Assembly (NCBI RefSeq): GCF_001439685.1 | Contig: NZ_JYLH01000008.1 | Location: 124,001 to 188,000 of the forward strand | Origin: Pseudomonas libanensis | GTDB lineage: Bacteria; Pseudomonadota; Gammaproteobacteria; Pseudomonadales; Pseudomonadaceae | Length of the DNA stretch: 64,000 nt | Reading direction: 5' to 3' | In this document: piece after piece, positions 42,782-49,934 of the stretch | Layout: every line of letters begins with the position of its first letter | How positions within the stretch are numbered: the first letter of the stretch is position 1 | Position numbers and translations under genes: made by a program | The notes under the pieces: generated by a model | The model's input: the letters and a program-made list of their open reading frames with translations, nothing else | Told to the model about the DNA's origin: nothing | Database searches by the model: none

Positions 42782-43678
42782 TTACCTTATTTCCGCCTTG
42801 GGCTTGCGCCACTGGGGCAGGCTGATCAGCAGCACGGCGCTGATGATTACCAGCATCGCCAGGGCTTCTTCCAGGCCGATGGTCTCGCCAACGAACACAA
42901 TCCCCAGCAACACCGCCACAGCCGGGTTCACATAGGCATAGCTGGTCGCCGCCGCCGGGCGTACGTGCTTGAGCAGATACATATAGGCGTTGAAGGCGAT
43001 GATCGAGCCGAACACCGTCAGGTAGGCCAGCGCCAGCCAGCCTTCCAGCGGCGGCATGGCCTGCAGGTGCTCGCCCGACAGCGCGCTGACGATCAGCAGC
43101 GCCACGCCGGCCACGAGCATTTCTGCGGCACTGGCCATGGCGCCTTGGGGCAGCGGCAAGTGTCGGCTCCATACCGAACCGAAGGCCCAGGAGGCCGCCG
43201 CCGCCAATAGCAAGACCGCACCCAATGGGCTCGATTGCAGGGTACTGCCCATATTGAGCATGGCAATCCCGATGATGCCCAGGATCACTCCGGCCCATTC
43301 CAGTCGCGTATTACGTGCGCCCCAGAAAAAACCACACAGCAGGGTGAACAGCGGCACGGTGGCCACGGCCAGTGCCGCCACGCCGGACGACACCCCCATA
43401 TGTTCGGCCACACTGACGCCGCCATTGCCCACGGTCAGCAACAAAATGCCGATCATCCCGGCCGCCTTCCACTGCGGCCATGTCGGTGCTGGCACCCCGC
43501 GCCACCGGAGGAAGCCATACATCAACACGCCTGCCGTGCAAAACCGAATGCCCGCCAGCAACAGCGGCGGCCAATACTCCACGCCGATACGGATCACCAG
43601 GTAGGTGGAACCCCAGATCACATACAAGGCAAAAAAGGCGGCGATCAACGGTAAGGGAAAACGACGTGGGCCAGGCAT
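42782..43678 (-). CDS. EamA-family exporter (YedA-like)
   Basis: Ten-helix drug/metabolite transporter of 298 residues with two EamA repeats. It starts MPGPRRFPLPLIAAFFALYV and IWGSTYLVIRIGVEYWPPLL, as YedA/RhtA relatives do; the second repeat begins with SPLGAVLLLAAAASWAFGSV. The C-terminus is QWRKPKAEIR. It lies 160 bases from the divergent AsnC-type regulator (43839), a common arrangement for amino-acid exporters and their sensors, so amino-acid or amino-acid-analogue export is plausible but not shown. Confidence 0.88.
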   Translation of the reverse strand: MPGPRRFPLPLIAAFFALYVIWGSTYLVIRIGVEYWPPLLLAGIRFCTAGVLMYGFLRWRGVPAPTWPQWKAAGMIGILLLTVGNGGVSVAEHMGVSSGVAALAVATVPLFTLLCGFFWGARNTRLEWAGVILGIIGIAMLNMGSTLQSSPLGAVLLLAAAASWAFGSVWSRHLPLPQGAMASAAEMLVAGVALLIVSALSGEHLQAMPPLEGWLALAYLTVFGSIIAFNAYMYLLKHVRPAAATSYAYVNPAVAVLLGIVFVGETIGLEEALAMLVIISAVLLISLPQWRKPKAEIR

Positions 43679-43775
43679 TGGGTGGCTCTATGGCAGGAGA
43701 TGGGAGGCTTATTCTAGAAAGGCAGGTGGTTAAACATAAGTTACAAAACCTGTTTAAACCGCCCATACACTTTTC

Positions 43776-43809
43776 AAAACATGGTTATGAAGGCTATAAC
43801 CCGTGTTTT
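43776..43809. promoter_or_regulatory. Imperfect inverted repeat between the exporter and AsnC-type genes
   Basis: AAAACATGGTTAT and ATAACCCGTGTTTT face each other across seven bases, with one inserted base in the right arm. Located 30 bases before the regulator's ATG; a likely AsnC/Lrp operator or overlapping promoter. The surrounding gap (43679-43838) is AT-rich. Confidence 0.5.
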
Positions 43810-43838
43810 CGAAAGCCACACGCAACTGGAGCCTTACC

Positions 43839-44300
43839 ATGGACAAATACGACCGCATGCTCCTCAGCGCCCTGCTCGAAGACGGCCGCGCGTCCTACGC
43901 GCAGTTGGCCCGCACAGTAAACCTCTCCGCCCCCGCCGTGGCCGAACGGGTCGCCAAACTGGAGGCCAGCGGCGTGATCACCGGGTACCAGGCCAAGGTG
44001 GATTTATCCAAAGTCGGTTTGCCGATCCAGTGCGTCATTGAACTGCGGCTGACCAATCACGGCAGCCAGAAAGTCTACGACGCCTTGGCGGAAATTCCCG
44101 AGCTGACCGAATGCCACCGGGTCACCGGCGATCCCTGCGTGATCATGCAAGCGGCAGTGGGCACCATGCCGCAGCTGGAAGACCTGATCAATCGGGTGGC
44201 CAAGTTTGGGTTCAGCAAGACCTCGATTATTTTGTCCAGCGCCATAGAGCGGCGGGTGCCGTTGGGGCAGTTGGAAGCCAATGGGAAAAATGGTGGCTGA
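43839..44300 (+). CDS. Lrp/AsnC-family regulator
   Basis: A 153-residue transcription factor. Helix-turn-helix at the N-terminus: MDKYDRMLLSALLEDGRASY, AQLARTVNLSAPAVAERVAK, LEASGVITGYQAKVD. The C-terminal RAM domain (about 65-145) includes VIELRLTNHGSQKVYDALAE, IPELTECHRVTGDPCVIMQA and AVGTMPQLEDLINRV, which form the ligand-binding dimer interface. The ATG at 43839 follows CTGGAG; the upstream in-frame start is not supported. Divergent from the EamA exporter, which it probably controls in response to an amino acid. Confidence 0.92.
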   Translation: MDKYDRMLLSALLEDGRASYAQLARTVNLSAPAVAERVAKLEASGVITGYQAKVDLSKVGLPIQCVIELRLTNHGSQKVYDALAEIPELTECHRVTGDPCVIMQAAVGTMPQLEDLINRVAKFGFSKTSIILSSAIERRVPLGQLEANGKNGG

Positions 44301-44307
44301 GCGATCG

Positions 44308-44393
44308 CCATCGCGGGCAAGCCCGGCTCCCACAGGGATCGCGTACTGCCCGAGCGACGCGGTCAACTGTGGGAGCTGGCTTGCCTGCGATGG
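44308..44393. repeat. Everted pair of GTGGGAG-type REP arms
   Basis: GCGGGCAAGCCCGGCTCCCACA at 44313 and TGTGGGAGCTGGCTTGCCTG at 44368 face away from each other, opposite to the other doublets in the window. Spacing about 31 bases. It follows the AsnC-type gene directly. Confidence 0.85.
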
Positions 44394-44487
44394 CGCCAGT
44401 TGCCTCATCGCAAGACCAATCTCTTTCATTTGCGGGACGTTTCCGAGTGAGCTTTCGCGCCTTGTTCTGGCTAATTCCCACAGATAA

Positions 44488-44670
44488 TCTGCCCCATGTC
44501 ATCGGCCCTTCGATGACTTGGCCCATGCGGCGGATTTGTTGCATTGCGCGGTGGAGACGGCACACGCCTCGGGTGAGGTGATGAAGGCGCCGCAGCGGGC
44601 GGTGATGCATTTGGTGGAGATGGCGAAGGGGGTGGTGGATCAGGCGTTGGAGTGCGCACAGCCTCGATAA
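44488..44670 (+). pseudogene. Remnant of a Pseudomonas DUF3077/DUF6124-type small protein
   Basis: A 60-codon open stretch ending at TAA (44668-44670) translates from 44512 as DDLAHAADLLHCAVETAHAS, GEVMKAPQRAVMHLVEMAKG, VVDQALECAQPR. The pattern of a DALxxAxDLLxCAxExA opening followed by a VxHLxExAKxxVDxAL helix is what I know from the C-terminal part of small Pseudomonas proteins annotated DUF3077 or DUF6124. There is a stop codon at 44485-44487 and no start with a ribosome binding site, and the N-terminal half is missing. I read it as a decayed gene between two REP elements. Recognition is from memory of the family pattern only. Confidence 0.5.
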
Positions 44671-44685
44671 GCGACGCATAACCCC

Positions 44686-44774
44686 TGTGGGAGCGGGCTT
44701 GCCCGCGATAGCGGAGGGTCAGGCAATAAATGGCTGGCTGATACACCGCTATCGCAGGCAAGCCAGCTCCCACA
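44686..44774. repeat. REP doublet, GTGGGAGCGGGCTTGCCC family
   Basis: Arms TGTGGGAGCGGGCTTGCC and GGCAAGCCAGCTCCCACA in inverted orientation. With the everted pair at 44308 and the gene remnant it fills the 507-base gap 44301-44807, which holds nothing else recognisable. Confidence 0.9.
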
Positions 44775-44807
44775 TTGGAACTCAAGTGCTCTTGAGGGGT
44801 GGCCGGA

Positions 44808-45431
44808 TCAGAACCCGCGATGTTTCTTCAGGTGTTCATTGATCTTCGCGGCAGGCACTTTCTGCAAGGTGCATAACAGGTCATGGGACAGTTCGCGCAA
44901 GCCATGGGTACGCCGCAGTTCCTGGGCCAGGTGCGCGGTCAGGTTGGCGGCCATTTCCGCGTCGGCCAGCGCCCGGTGAGCCTGGCCGGTGTGGGGCAGT
45001 TGCGCATAGGCGTTGAGGGTGCCGAGCTTGTGGTTGGGCGCAGCCGGCATCAGGCGGCGGGCCAGCAGCAGGGAGCAGGCGAATTTCTGCAGGCGGGTGC
45101 GGCGGATCAGGCCAAGCTCAAAGTCCCAGAACTTCTGGTCGAAGGCGGCGTTGTGCGCCATCAAGGGCGTGGTGCCGACGAATTCGTTGACTTCGTTCAT
45201 CACCCGCTCAGCCGGTGGCGCACTGCGCAGCATGGCGTTGCTGATGCCGGTGAGTTGTTCGATAAACGCCGGTACGCGCACGCCGGCGTTCATCAGGCTC
45301 TGGTAGCGGTCCACGATTTGTCCGCGCTCGAGGATAACGACGCCAATCTCCGTAGCCCGGCAGTGGCTGCTCGGGGTGATGCCGGTGGTTTCAAAGTCGA
45401 TGACCGCTATACGTTCCAAACCTGTTCCCAC
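44808..45431 (-). CDS. DEDDh 3'-5' exonuclease (DnaQ/PolC-epsilon-like)
   Basis: A 207-residue exonuclease-fold protein. The DEDDh motifs are ExoI VIDFETTGITPS (Asp, Glu), ExoII LMAHNAAFDQKFWD (Asp) and ExoIII GQAHRALADAEMAANL (His, Asp). It resembles the stand-alone epsilon-like exonucleases near PolC exo and could degrade RNA or DNA. Start uncertain: a GTG at 45429-45431 gives VGTGLERIAVIDFETT, and a TTG at 45417-45419 has GGGA upstream. It begins 13 bases after the NYN gene stop, so the two nucleases are one operon. A C-terminal 40-residue helical tail ends EHLKKHRGF. Confidence 0.85.
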   Translation of the reverse strand: MGTGLERIAVIDFETTGITPSSHCRATEIGVVILERGQIVDRYQSLMNAGVRVPAFIEQLTGISNAMLRSAPPAERVMNEVNEFVGTTPLMAHNAAFDQKFWDFELGLIRRTRLQKFACSLLLARRLMPAAPNHKLGTLNAYAQLPHTGQAHRALADAEMAANLTAHLAQELRRTHGLRELSHDLLCTLQKVPAAKINEHLKKHRGF

Positions 45432-45444
45432 TTTGTCTAACAAT

Positions 45445-45921
45445 TTATTTGAGCAGCAACGCGCCTTCGATCGGCACATAGCGGCTGGCGGCGCGGATCA
45501 ATGAGTTGGCCGTCAGCCCGGGCACGCCGTAGGCCACGGCTTCAACGCCATGCTTGTGGATGACACGGTCGAGCAGCATATCGAAATCGCCATCACCGGA
45601 GGCCAGCACGATTTCGTCGACATGGTCGGCGGCGTCCATGATGTCGATGGTGATGCCTACGTCCCAGTCGCCCTTGGCCGAACCGTCGCTGCGCTGGATA
45701 TACGGCTTGAGTTTTACCGTAAAGCCCAGGTTGCGCAGGATCTGCTGGAATTGCTGCTGCTTGCTGTCGCCACGGTCGATAGCGTAGGCATAGGCCTCGA
45801 CGATCTGCCCGCGGGCGCCGATGTCAGCCCACAGGGCAGCGTAGTTGAAGTGGCAGCCATAAGCCTGGCGCACGGTGTAATAGAGGTTTTGTACATCGGC
45901 GAACACTGCAATTTTCTTCAC
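45445..45921 (-). CDS. NYN-domain (LabA-like, PIN-fold) ribonuclease-like protein
   Basis: A 158-residue protein of the NYN family, a PIN-type fold that generally cuts RNA. The acidic residues of the active site are visible: IAVFADVQNLYYTVRQAYGC (Asp near residue 9), SAKGDWDVGITIDIMDAADH, and IVLASGDGDFDMLLDRVIHK with the SGDGDF motif. It resembles LabA/DUF88 proteins. The ATG at 45919-45921 follows GGAAGTGCGG, a usable site. It leads a two-gene operon with a DEDDh exonuclease, which suggests joint RNA processing or decay; this is inference. Confidence 0.9.
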   Translation of the reverse strand: MKKIAVFADVQNLYYTVRQAYGCHFNYAALWADIGARGQIVEAYAYAIDRGDSKQQQFQQILRNLGFTVKLKPYIQRSDGSAKGDWDVGITIDIMDAADHVDEIVLASGDGDFDMLLDRVIHKHGVEAVAYGVPGLTANSLIRAASRYVPIEGALLLK

Positions 45922-46012
45922 CGCACTTCCTCATAGACAGCCAGTCTCATAGACAGCCAGGCGCCAGCGCCCGGAAAGGGCGCCAGTATGCCAGCCAAGG
46001 GAGCGTTTCCGG

Positions 46013-46046
46013 GAAAAAATCAGACCGGAGCGCTGTAGCGCCCCGG
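46013..46046 (-). terminator. Terminator after the DUF2076 gene
   Basis: Inverted repeat CCGGGGCGCT/AGCGCTCCGG around a three-base loop, followed on the minus strand by TCTGATTTTTT. It is 11 bases after the DUF2076 stop. Confidence 0.75.
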
Positions 46047-46056
46047 GCCTGGCGTG

Positions 46057-46782
46057 TCAGACGAAGGAATCGTCGTCGCCAAAGGAAGAGGAGTCGTCGG
46101 AATAATCGCTGTCAGCGAAGCTGTCAGCATTGTTACTGCCCCAACTGTCATTGCCGGCGAATTTCTGGTCATCGTTGCCCCAGTCACCCTGGTCACTGGC
46201 CGGTGCCGGTTGTTCAATGATTTCTTCCACCACCTGCGGCTGCTGGTTGTGATGGAACAGGCTGCTGATGCCCTCGGCGAGCAACACCCCACCGGCCACA
46301 CCGGCGGCGGTCTTCATCGCGCCGCCGAGAAAACCGCTGCCCACCGGCGCGGCGGCCGGTGCTTGCGGCTGCTGATAGTTCTGCTGCGGTGCAGGCGGGT
46401 TGAACGATGGCCGCGCCGGCTCACGCCAGCCGCCACCGGAGTTGCTCGGCGCAGGTTGCGGATCGCGGGAGCTACCGCCAAAGATGCTCGACAGGAACCC
46501 ACCACCACTGGCCGGCGCCGGTTGCGCCGGCTTGGCCCGCTGCAGTTCGTCCTGCAATTGCTGGATCTGTTGCGCCTGCTGCTTGTTTTGCGCATCCAGA
46601 GCCTGAAGCGCGTGTTCCTGCACCAGTAACGACTGGGTCATGTAGTACCCGGCGGCCGGTTGGCGAGTCATGTGCTCCTTGATCCGCGCTTCGGCCTGGG
46701 CGTCGCGGGGGGCTGAGTCCGTTTCGGCTTGCTGCAACCGTGAAAACAGTCCATCGATCAGGGTTTGCTCTTCGCTGTTCAT
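46057..46782 (-). CDS. DUF2076 protein
   Basis: A 241-residue protein of the DUF2076 family, conserved in Proteobacteria but of unknown function. It starts MNSEEQTLIDGLFSRLQQAE and has a helical, Gln-rich coiled-coil segment (QALDAQNKQQAQQIQQLQDE) near residues 65-90, then a Gly/Pro/Gln-rich middle (PAPASGGGFLSSIFGGSSRD) and an acidic low-complexity C-terminus (DSFADSDYSDDSSSFGDDDS). A short hydrophobic stretch (GSGFLGGAMKTAAGVAGGVL, about residues 150-168) may interact with membranes. The ATG at 46780-46782 is preceded by GAGG. Monocistronic and followed by its own terminator. Confidence 0.88.
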   Translation of the reverse strand: MNSEEQTLIDGLFSRLQQAETDSAPRDAQAEARIKEHMTRQPAAGYYMTQSLLVQEHALQALDAQNKQQAQQIQQLQDELQRAKPAQPAPASGGGFLSSIFGGSSRDPQPAPSNSGGGWREPARPSFNPPAPQQNYQQPQAPAAAPVGSGFLGGAMKTAAGVAGGVLLAEGISSLFHHNQQPQVVEEIIEQPAPASDQGDWGNDDQKFAGNDSWGSNNADSFADSDYSDDSSSFGDDDSFV

Positions 46783-46954
46783 GGCGACCTCGTTAGATTG
46801 CCGATAAAAATTCTGGTCCCGCCTGTGATCAGGCCGGGTGCCTTCCAGTTATGGGGATGTTACGAGTTGTTTCAATGGTCTTTACTCAAGGTTTACGTTT
46901 GCGCCCCTTGGACCCTGATCGGTTAAAGTGTCGCCCTCTGCTTCCAGGCCTGTG

Positions 46955-47623
46955 ATGACCCTGATGAATCCGTTAGACGTTTTGCGCGACTCCTTGCGTT
47001 TTACCCAGCGCAACCTGGGCGCCATCGTGCAGTTGTGTCTGCCGTTGGTGATCCTCGAAGCCCTGCTGCAACAGGTGCTCGACCACACGCTGGGCCCGGA
47101 TGCATTTCCCGGCTACAGCGTGGTCGTGGGTTTATTGGTGTACCCGCTGTACACCGGCGCCCTGATCCTGTTTCTCGACGCGCGCACCCGTGGCGAATCG
47201 CCCCGTATCAAGGATGTGTGGGCCATGGCCTTGAGCCTGTGGCCGCGCTTTGCCCTGCTGACGGCCCTGAGCACGTTGTTGATCTTGCTCGGCCTGTCGC
47301 TGTATTTCCTGCCGGGCTTGTGGCTGATGGTGGTGCTGGCGTTCGCCGAATACCTGCTGGTGCTGCGCGGCATGCCGGCCCTGGAGGCGATGAAGGAGAG
47401 TTTCCGTCTGACCCGCGGGCATTTCTGGCGCATCCTGGTGTGCCTGCTGTGCGTGATGACCCCGTTGTGGCTGCTCAAGGGCGCCAGCGTGGCGGCCTAT
47501 CCTGAGCCCGCGCCGTTGCTGGGGTTGCTGATGGACAGTGCCCACAGCTTCCTGCAATTGTTCACCAGCGTGGTGCTGTTCCGTTTATTCATGTTGATCG
47601 GTGGCGACGCCGACGTGCGGTGA
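46955..47623 (+). CDS. YciC-family membrane protein
   Basis: A 222-residue inner-membrane protein with about five or six helices (AIVQLCLPLVILEALLQQVL; VVVGLLVYPLYTGALILFLD; FALLTALSTLLILLGLSLYF; LVCLLCVMTPLWLLKGASVA). The loop ARTRGESPRIKDVW and the segment ALEAMKESFRLTRGHFWRIL match the YciC (UPF0259) family, whose function is not known. Start chosen at ATG 46955 (MTLMNPLDVL) with CCAGG upstream; the ATG three codons later is possible. Followed by the phosphoesterase gene 41 bases downstream. Confidence 0.85.
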   Translation: MTLMNPLDVLRDSLRFTQRNLGAIVQLCLPLVILEALLQQVLDHTLGPDAFPGYSVVVGLLVYPLYTGALILFLDARTRGESPRIKDVWAMALSLWPRFALLTALSTLLILLGLSLYFLPGLWLMVVLAFAEYLLVLRGMPALEAMKESFRLTRGHFWRILVCLLCVMTPLWLLKGASVAAYPEPAPLLGLLMDSAHSFLQLFTSVVLFRLFMLIGGDADVR

Positions 47624-47664
47624 TATGCTCCGTGCCTCTTCTGACACGCAAATAAGCCGAGCCG

Positions 47665-48753
47665 ATGACCCGTTTATTGCGCATCACCCTGTTGAGCCTG
47701 TTGATCATCGCCGGCCTGCTGGCGGCGCTGACCCACAGCCTGACCTGGCGCCCCGCCGACAAAGAGACCTTGCCCGTCAGTTGCGTGGCGCCCCGCGCCC
47801 CGACCCTGCTGCCGGGGCAGGCGCTCAAGGTGATGACCTGGAACGTGCAATACCTGGCCGGCAAGAACTACGTGTTCTGGTACGACACCCCCGACGGCAG
47901 CGGCCCGGATGACCGCCCCACCGTTGAAGACATGGCGTTCAGCCTCGACGAAGTGGCACGGGTGATCCGCGACGAACAGCCCGATATCCTGTTGCTGCAA
48001 GAGATTGACGAGGGCGCCAAACCCTCTCACTACCAGGACCAGCTGGCGCTGTTGCAAGAGCGCCTGGTCGACCTCTACCCCTGCAGCGCCCAGGCGTTCG
48101 ACTGGAAAGCCGACTTTGTGCCCAACCTGCACATTTTCGGCAGCGTCGGTCGCAAGCTGGCGACACTGAGCCGCTACCAGATCGAACATGCTGAGCGCCT
48201 GCAACTGCCGGCCGCCGCCGCCAACTTCATCAGCCGCCAGTTCCAGCCCAAACCCGCCTTGCTGTTGACCTACCTGCCGCTGAGCGACGGTGGCCAACTG
48301 GCGGTGCTCAATACGCGGCTAGAGGCCGGCATGCCCGGGCGCGGTGCCATGCAAGAGCAAGTCAAGGCAACGGTGAAGCTGTTGGACAAGTTTGAAGCCC
48401 GCGGCACGCCATGGCTGATCGGGGGAGATTTCAACTTGTTACCGCTGGGGCAGTTCCTGCGTTTGGATGCGCAAAAACGCGGGCAGTATTCGCCGGACAG
48501 TGAGCTGCACCTGCTGTGGGACAAATACCCGATGATCCCGAGTAACAGTGAATCCAGCGGAATAAACCGTGAGCAATGGCTGACCTATTATCCCAATGAT
48601 CCGAGCCTGGACGGCCCGGACCGCACCTTGGATTACCTGTTCTTCAGCTCAAGGATCAAGCGGGTGGAGGCGAAAGTAAGGCAGCAAGATACATTGCGTA
48701 TTTCCAGCCATATGCCGGTGATCGCTCGTTTTCTTCTGCCCGCTACGTTTTAA
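47665..48753 (+). CDS. Endonuclease/exonuclease/phosphatase-family protein
   Basis: A 362-residue metal-dependent phosphoesterase with an N-terminal membrane anchor or signal (LLRITLLSLLIIAGLLAALT, residues 3-22). The catalytic fold begins LKVMTWNVQYLAG (Asn), then DILLLQEIDEGA (Glu metal ligand), WLIGGDFNLLPLGQF (Asp/Asn) and LDYLFFSSRI with RISSHMPVIARFLL (His). Members act on nucleic acids, phosphoinositides or other phosphodiesters; substrate not predictable, and an extracytoplasmic location would argue against DNA repair. Possibly in operon with YciC. Ends nine bases from the convergent acetyltransferase gene. Confidence 0.88.
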   Translation: MTRLLRITLLSLLIIAGLLAALTHSLTWRPADKETLPVSCVAPRAPTLLPGQALKVMTWNVQYLAGKNYVFWYDTPDGSGPDDRPTVEDMAFSLDEVARVIRDEQPDILLLQEIDEGAKPSHYQDQLALLQERLVDLYPCSAQAFDWKADFVPNLHIFGSVGRKLATLSRYQIEHAERLQLPAAAANFISRQFQPKPALLLTYLPLSDGGQLAVLNTRLEAGMPGRGAMQEQVKATVKLLDKFEARGTPWLIGGDFNLLPLGQFLRLDAQKRGQYSPDSELHLLWDKYPMIPSNSESSGINREQWLTYYPNDPSLDGPDRTLDYLFFSSRIKRVEAKVRQQDTLRISSHMPVIARFLLPATF

Positions 48754-48762
48754 ACGCTGTAC

Positions 48763-49824
48763 TCAATCTGAAAGTCGACTACCCGAGAGTTGTTGTGCAC
48801 AGCCAAAGAAGGTGGTCCTGGACAGACTGATCAGCGCCGCTCGCTTGTGTGGGAAGTCAAACTCCTTGAGCTTCTCGAAACCGAGCATTTCGCTGCAACG
48901 CAACAAACGTTCATTGTCTGCGCGGGGCTCAGCCATAACGCGCTGGGTGCGAACGTCATCAAGAAACATGTAGTGGAGCAAAGACGGGTACCAGGCCTCC
49001 AACCATTGGCGCCCCCTGAAGGCCTCTTCGCCCACCAGCAGGTGGAAGCCACGGTCAAAGTCCGTCGCCTGGCAAAACGGCGCGAGCCTGTCCTCCTTGG
49101 CCCAATACACCTCAAAATAGCCAAATGCCTGCGCATCAAAAAAGCCGATGAGAGGAATAACCCGCGAGTCGGCAAGTTGCGTTTCAAGGAACGCCCGGTG
49201 ATAGTCCAGGTCCCCCTCTTCCTCCCAGAAAAATGAAACCCGGGGGTCATTCATCCAGCGATTGAACTGGACCAGGTCCCTGTCAATATCAGCCACTTTG
49301 AAACTCAGGGTTTTACCGAGCCAGGGAATATACCTGGCATAAACGTCACCGGTAGGCTGCTGAGGGCGAACGGGAATGTTGGGCTCTCCCGACTCGGCAT
49401 AACAAAGTGGGTAACTGTTGATCATGCCCTTGGAGCACCAAGGCAATGACAACTGCCAAAACATCTCAGCCGTTACCAAACACTTTTCATTCTGAAAGAG
49501 GGCGATGCCCAATTCGCACAGTTGGGCACTCAATGGATCAGGCAACAGCACCTCAACCCTGTCAAACAGAGGGTTATCAGCAAACCAAGCTTCGAGTGCC
49601 GCGAGCACGTGACTTAGAGAGGTTGAATTCTCAATGGCCATGTTGCTGGATGAGCAAGAGGGGTCAATAATTTTAAAATCGCCGTGCGCGCTCTGTAATT
49701 CGAAACAGACAGTCCCGGACTCAAGATGCACGGCTATGTCTGAGCGACCCACGATGACATAGGCTGCCGACCCGCTAATCTGGCCAACCCTCGTGATTCG
49801 ATTGGTATGTTCGTTCGTAAGCAT
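48763..49824 (-). CDS. Siderophore-type N-acetyltransferase (PvdYII/IucB/RhbD-like)
   Basis: A 353-residue acetyltransferase of the siderophore GNAT group (AlcB/IucB/RhbD, Acetyltransf_8). The C-terminal half (about 190-340) has FNRWMNDPRVSFFWEEEGDL, FGYFEVYWAKEDRLAPFCQA, DFDRGFHLLVGEEAFRGRQW and RVMAEPRADNERLLRCSEML, which are the family landmarks. Relatives acetylate hydroxylamines such as N5-hydroxyornithine or N6-hydroxylysine; in pyoverdine producers PvdYII makes acetyl-hydroxyornithine. The N-terminal half is a less conserved partner domain as in IucB. The ATG at 49822-49824 has GAGAGAGA upstream, and a near-perfect PvdS iron-starvation box lies 38 bases before it. Codon use is less GC-rich than that of the neighbours, and no other siderophore gene is adjacent. 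Confidence 0.85.
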   Translation of the reverse strand: MLTNEHTNRITRVGQISGSAAYVIVGRSDIAVHLESGTVCFELQSAHGDFKIIDPSCSSSNMAIENSTSLSHVLAALEAWFADNPLFDRVEVLLPDPLSAQLCELGIALFQNEKCLVTAEMFWQLSLPWCSKGMINSYPLCYAESGEPNIPVRPQQPTGDVYARYIPWLGKTLSFKVADIDRDLVQFNRWMNDPRVSFFWEEEGDLDYHRAFLETQLADSRVIPLIGFFDAQAFGYFEVYWAKEDRLAPFCQATDFDRGFHLLVGEEAFRGRQWLEAWYPSLLHYMFLDDVRTQRVMAEPRADNERLLRCSEMLGFEKLKEFDFPHKRAALISLSRTTFFGCAQQLSGSRLSD

Positions 49825-49861
49825 CACAGTCTCTCTCTTATCCCGGCCCCATAAGATCAAG

Positions 49862-49885
49862 ACGTGGTGCGTGCACATAAATTTA
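49862..49885 (-). promoter_or_regulatory. PvdS-type iron-starvation box
   Basis: On the minus strand TAAAT, 16 bases, then CGT: exactly the spacing TAAAT-N16-CGT reported for PvdS (pyoverdine ECF sigma) promoters. CGT lies 38 bases upstream of the acetyltransferase ATG. Since the match covers only eight specified bases, position and gene type are the main support. Confidence 0.7.
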
Positions 49886-49934
49886 AGTGGGCACCGGCCT
49901 CATGGAGCGAGCGCGGACAAGCGCTGTTGGCGGT

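Noticed and set aside
41360..43210. Open frame of 616 codons on the plus strand
   Set aside because: Antisense shadow of rhlE and part of the EamA gene; His/Gln-rich, no motif.
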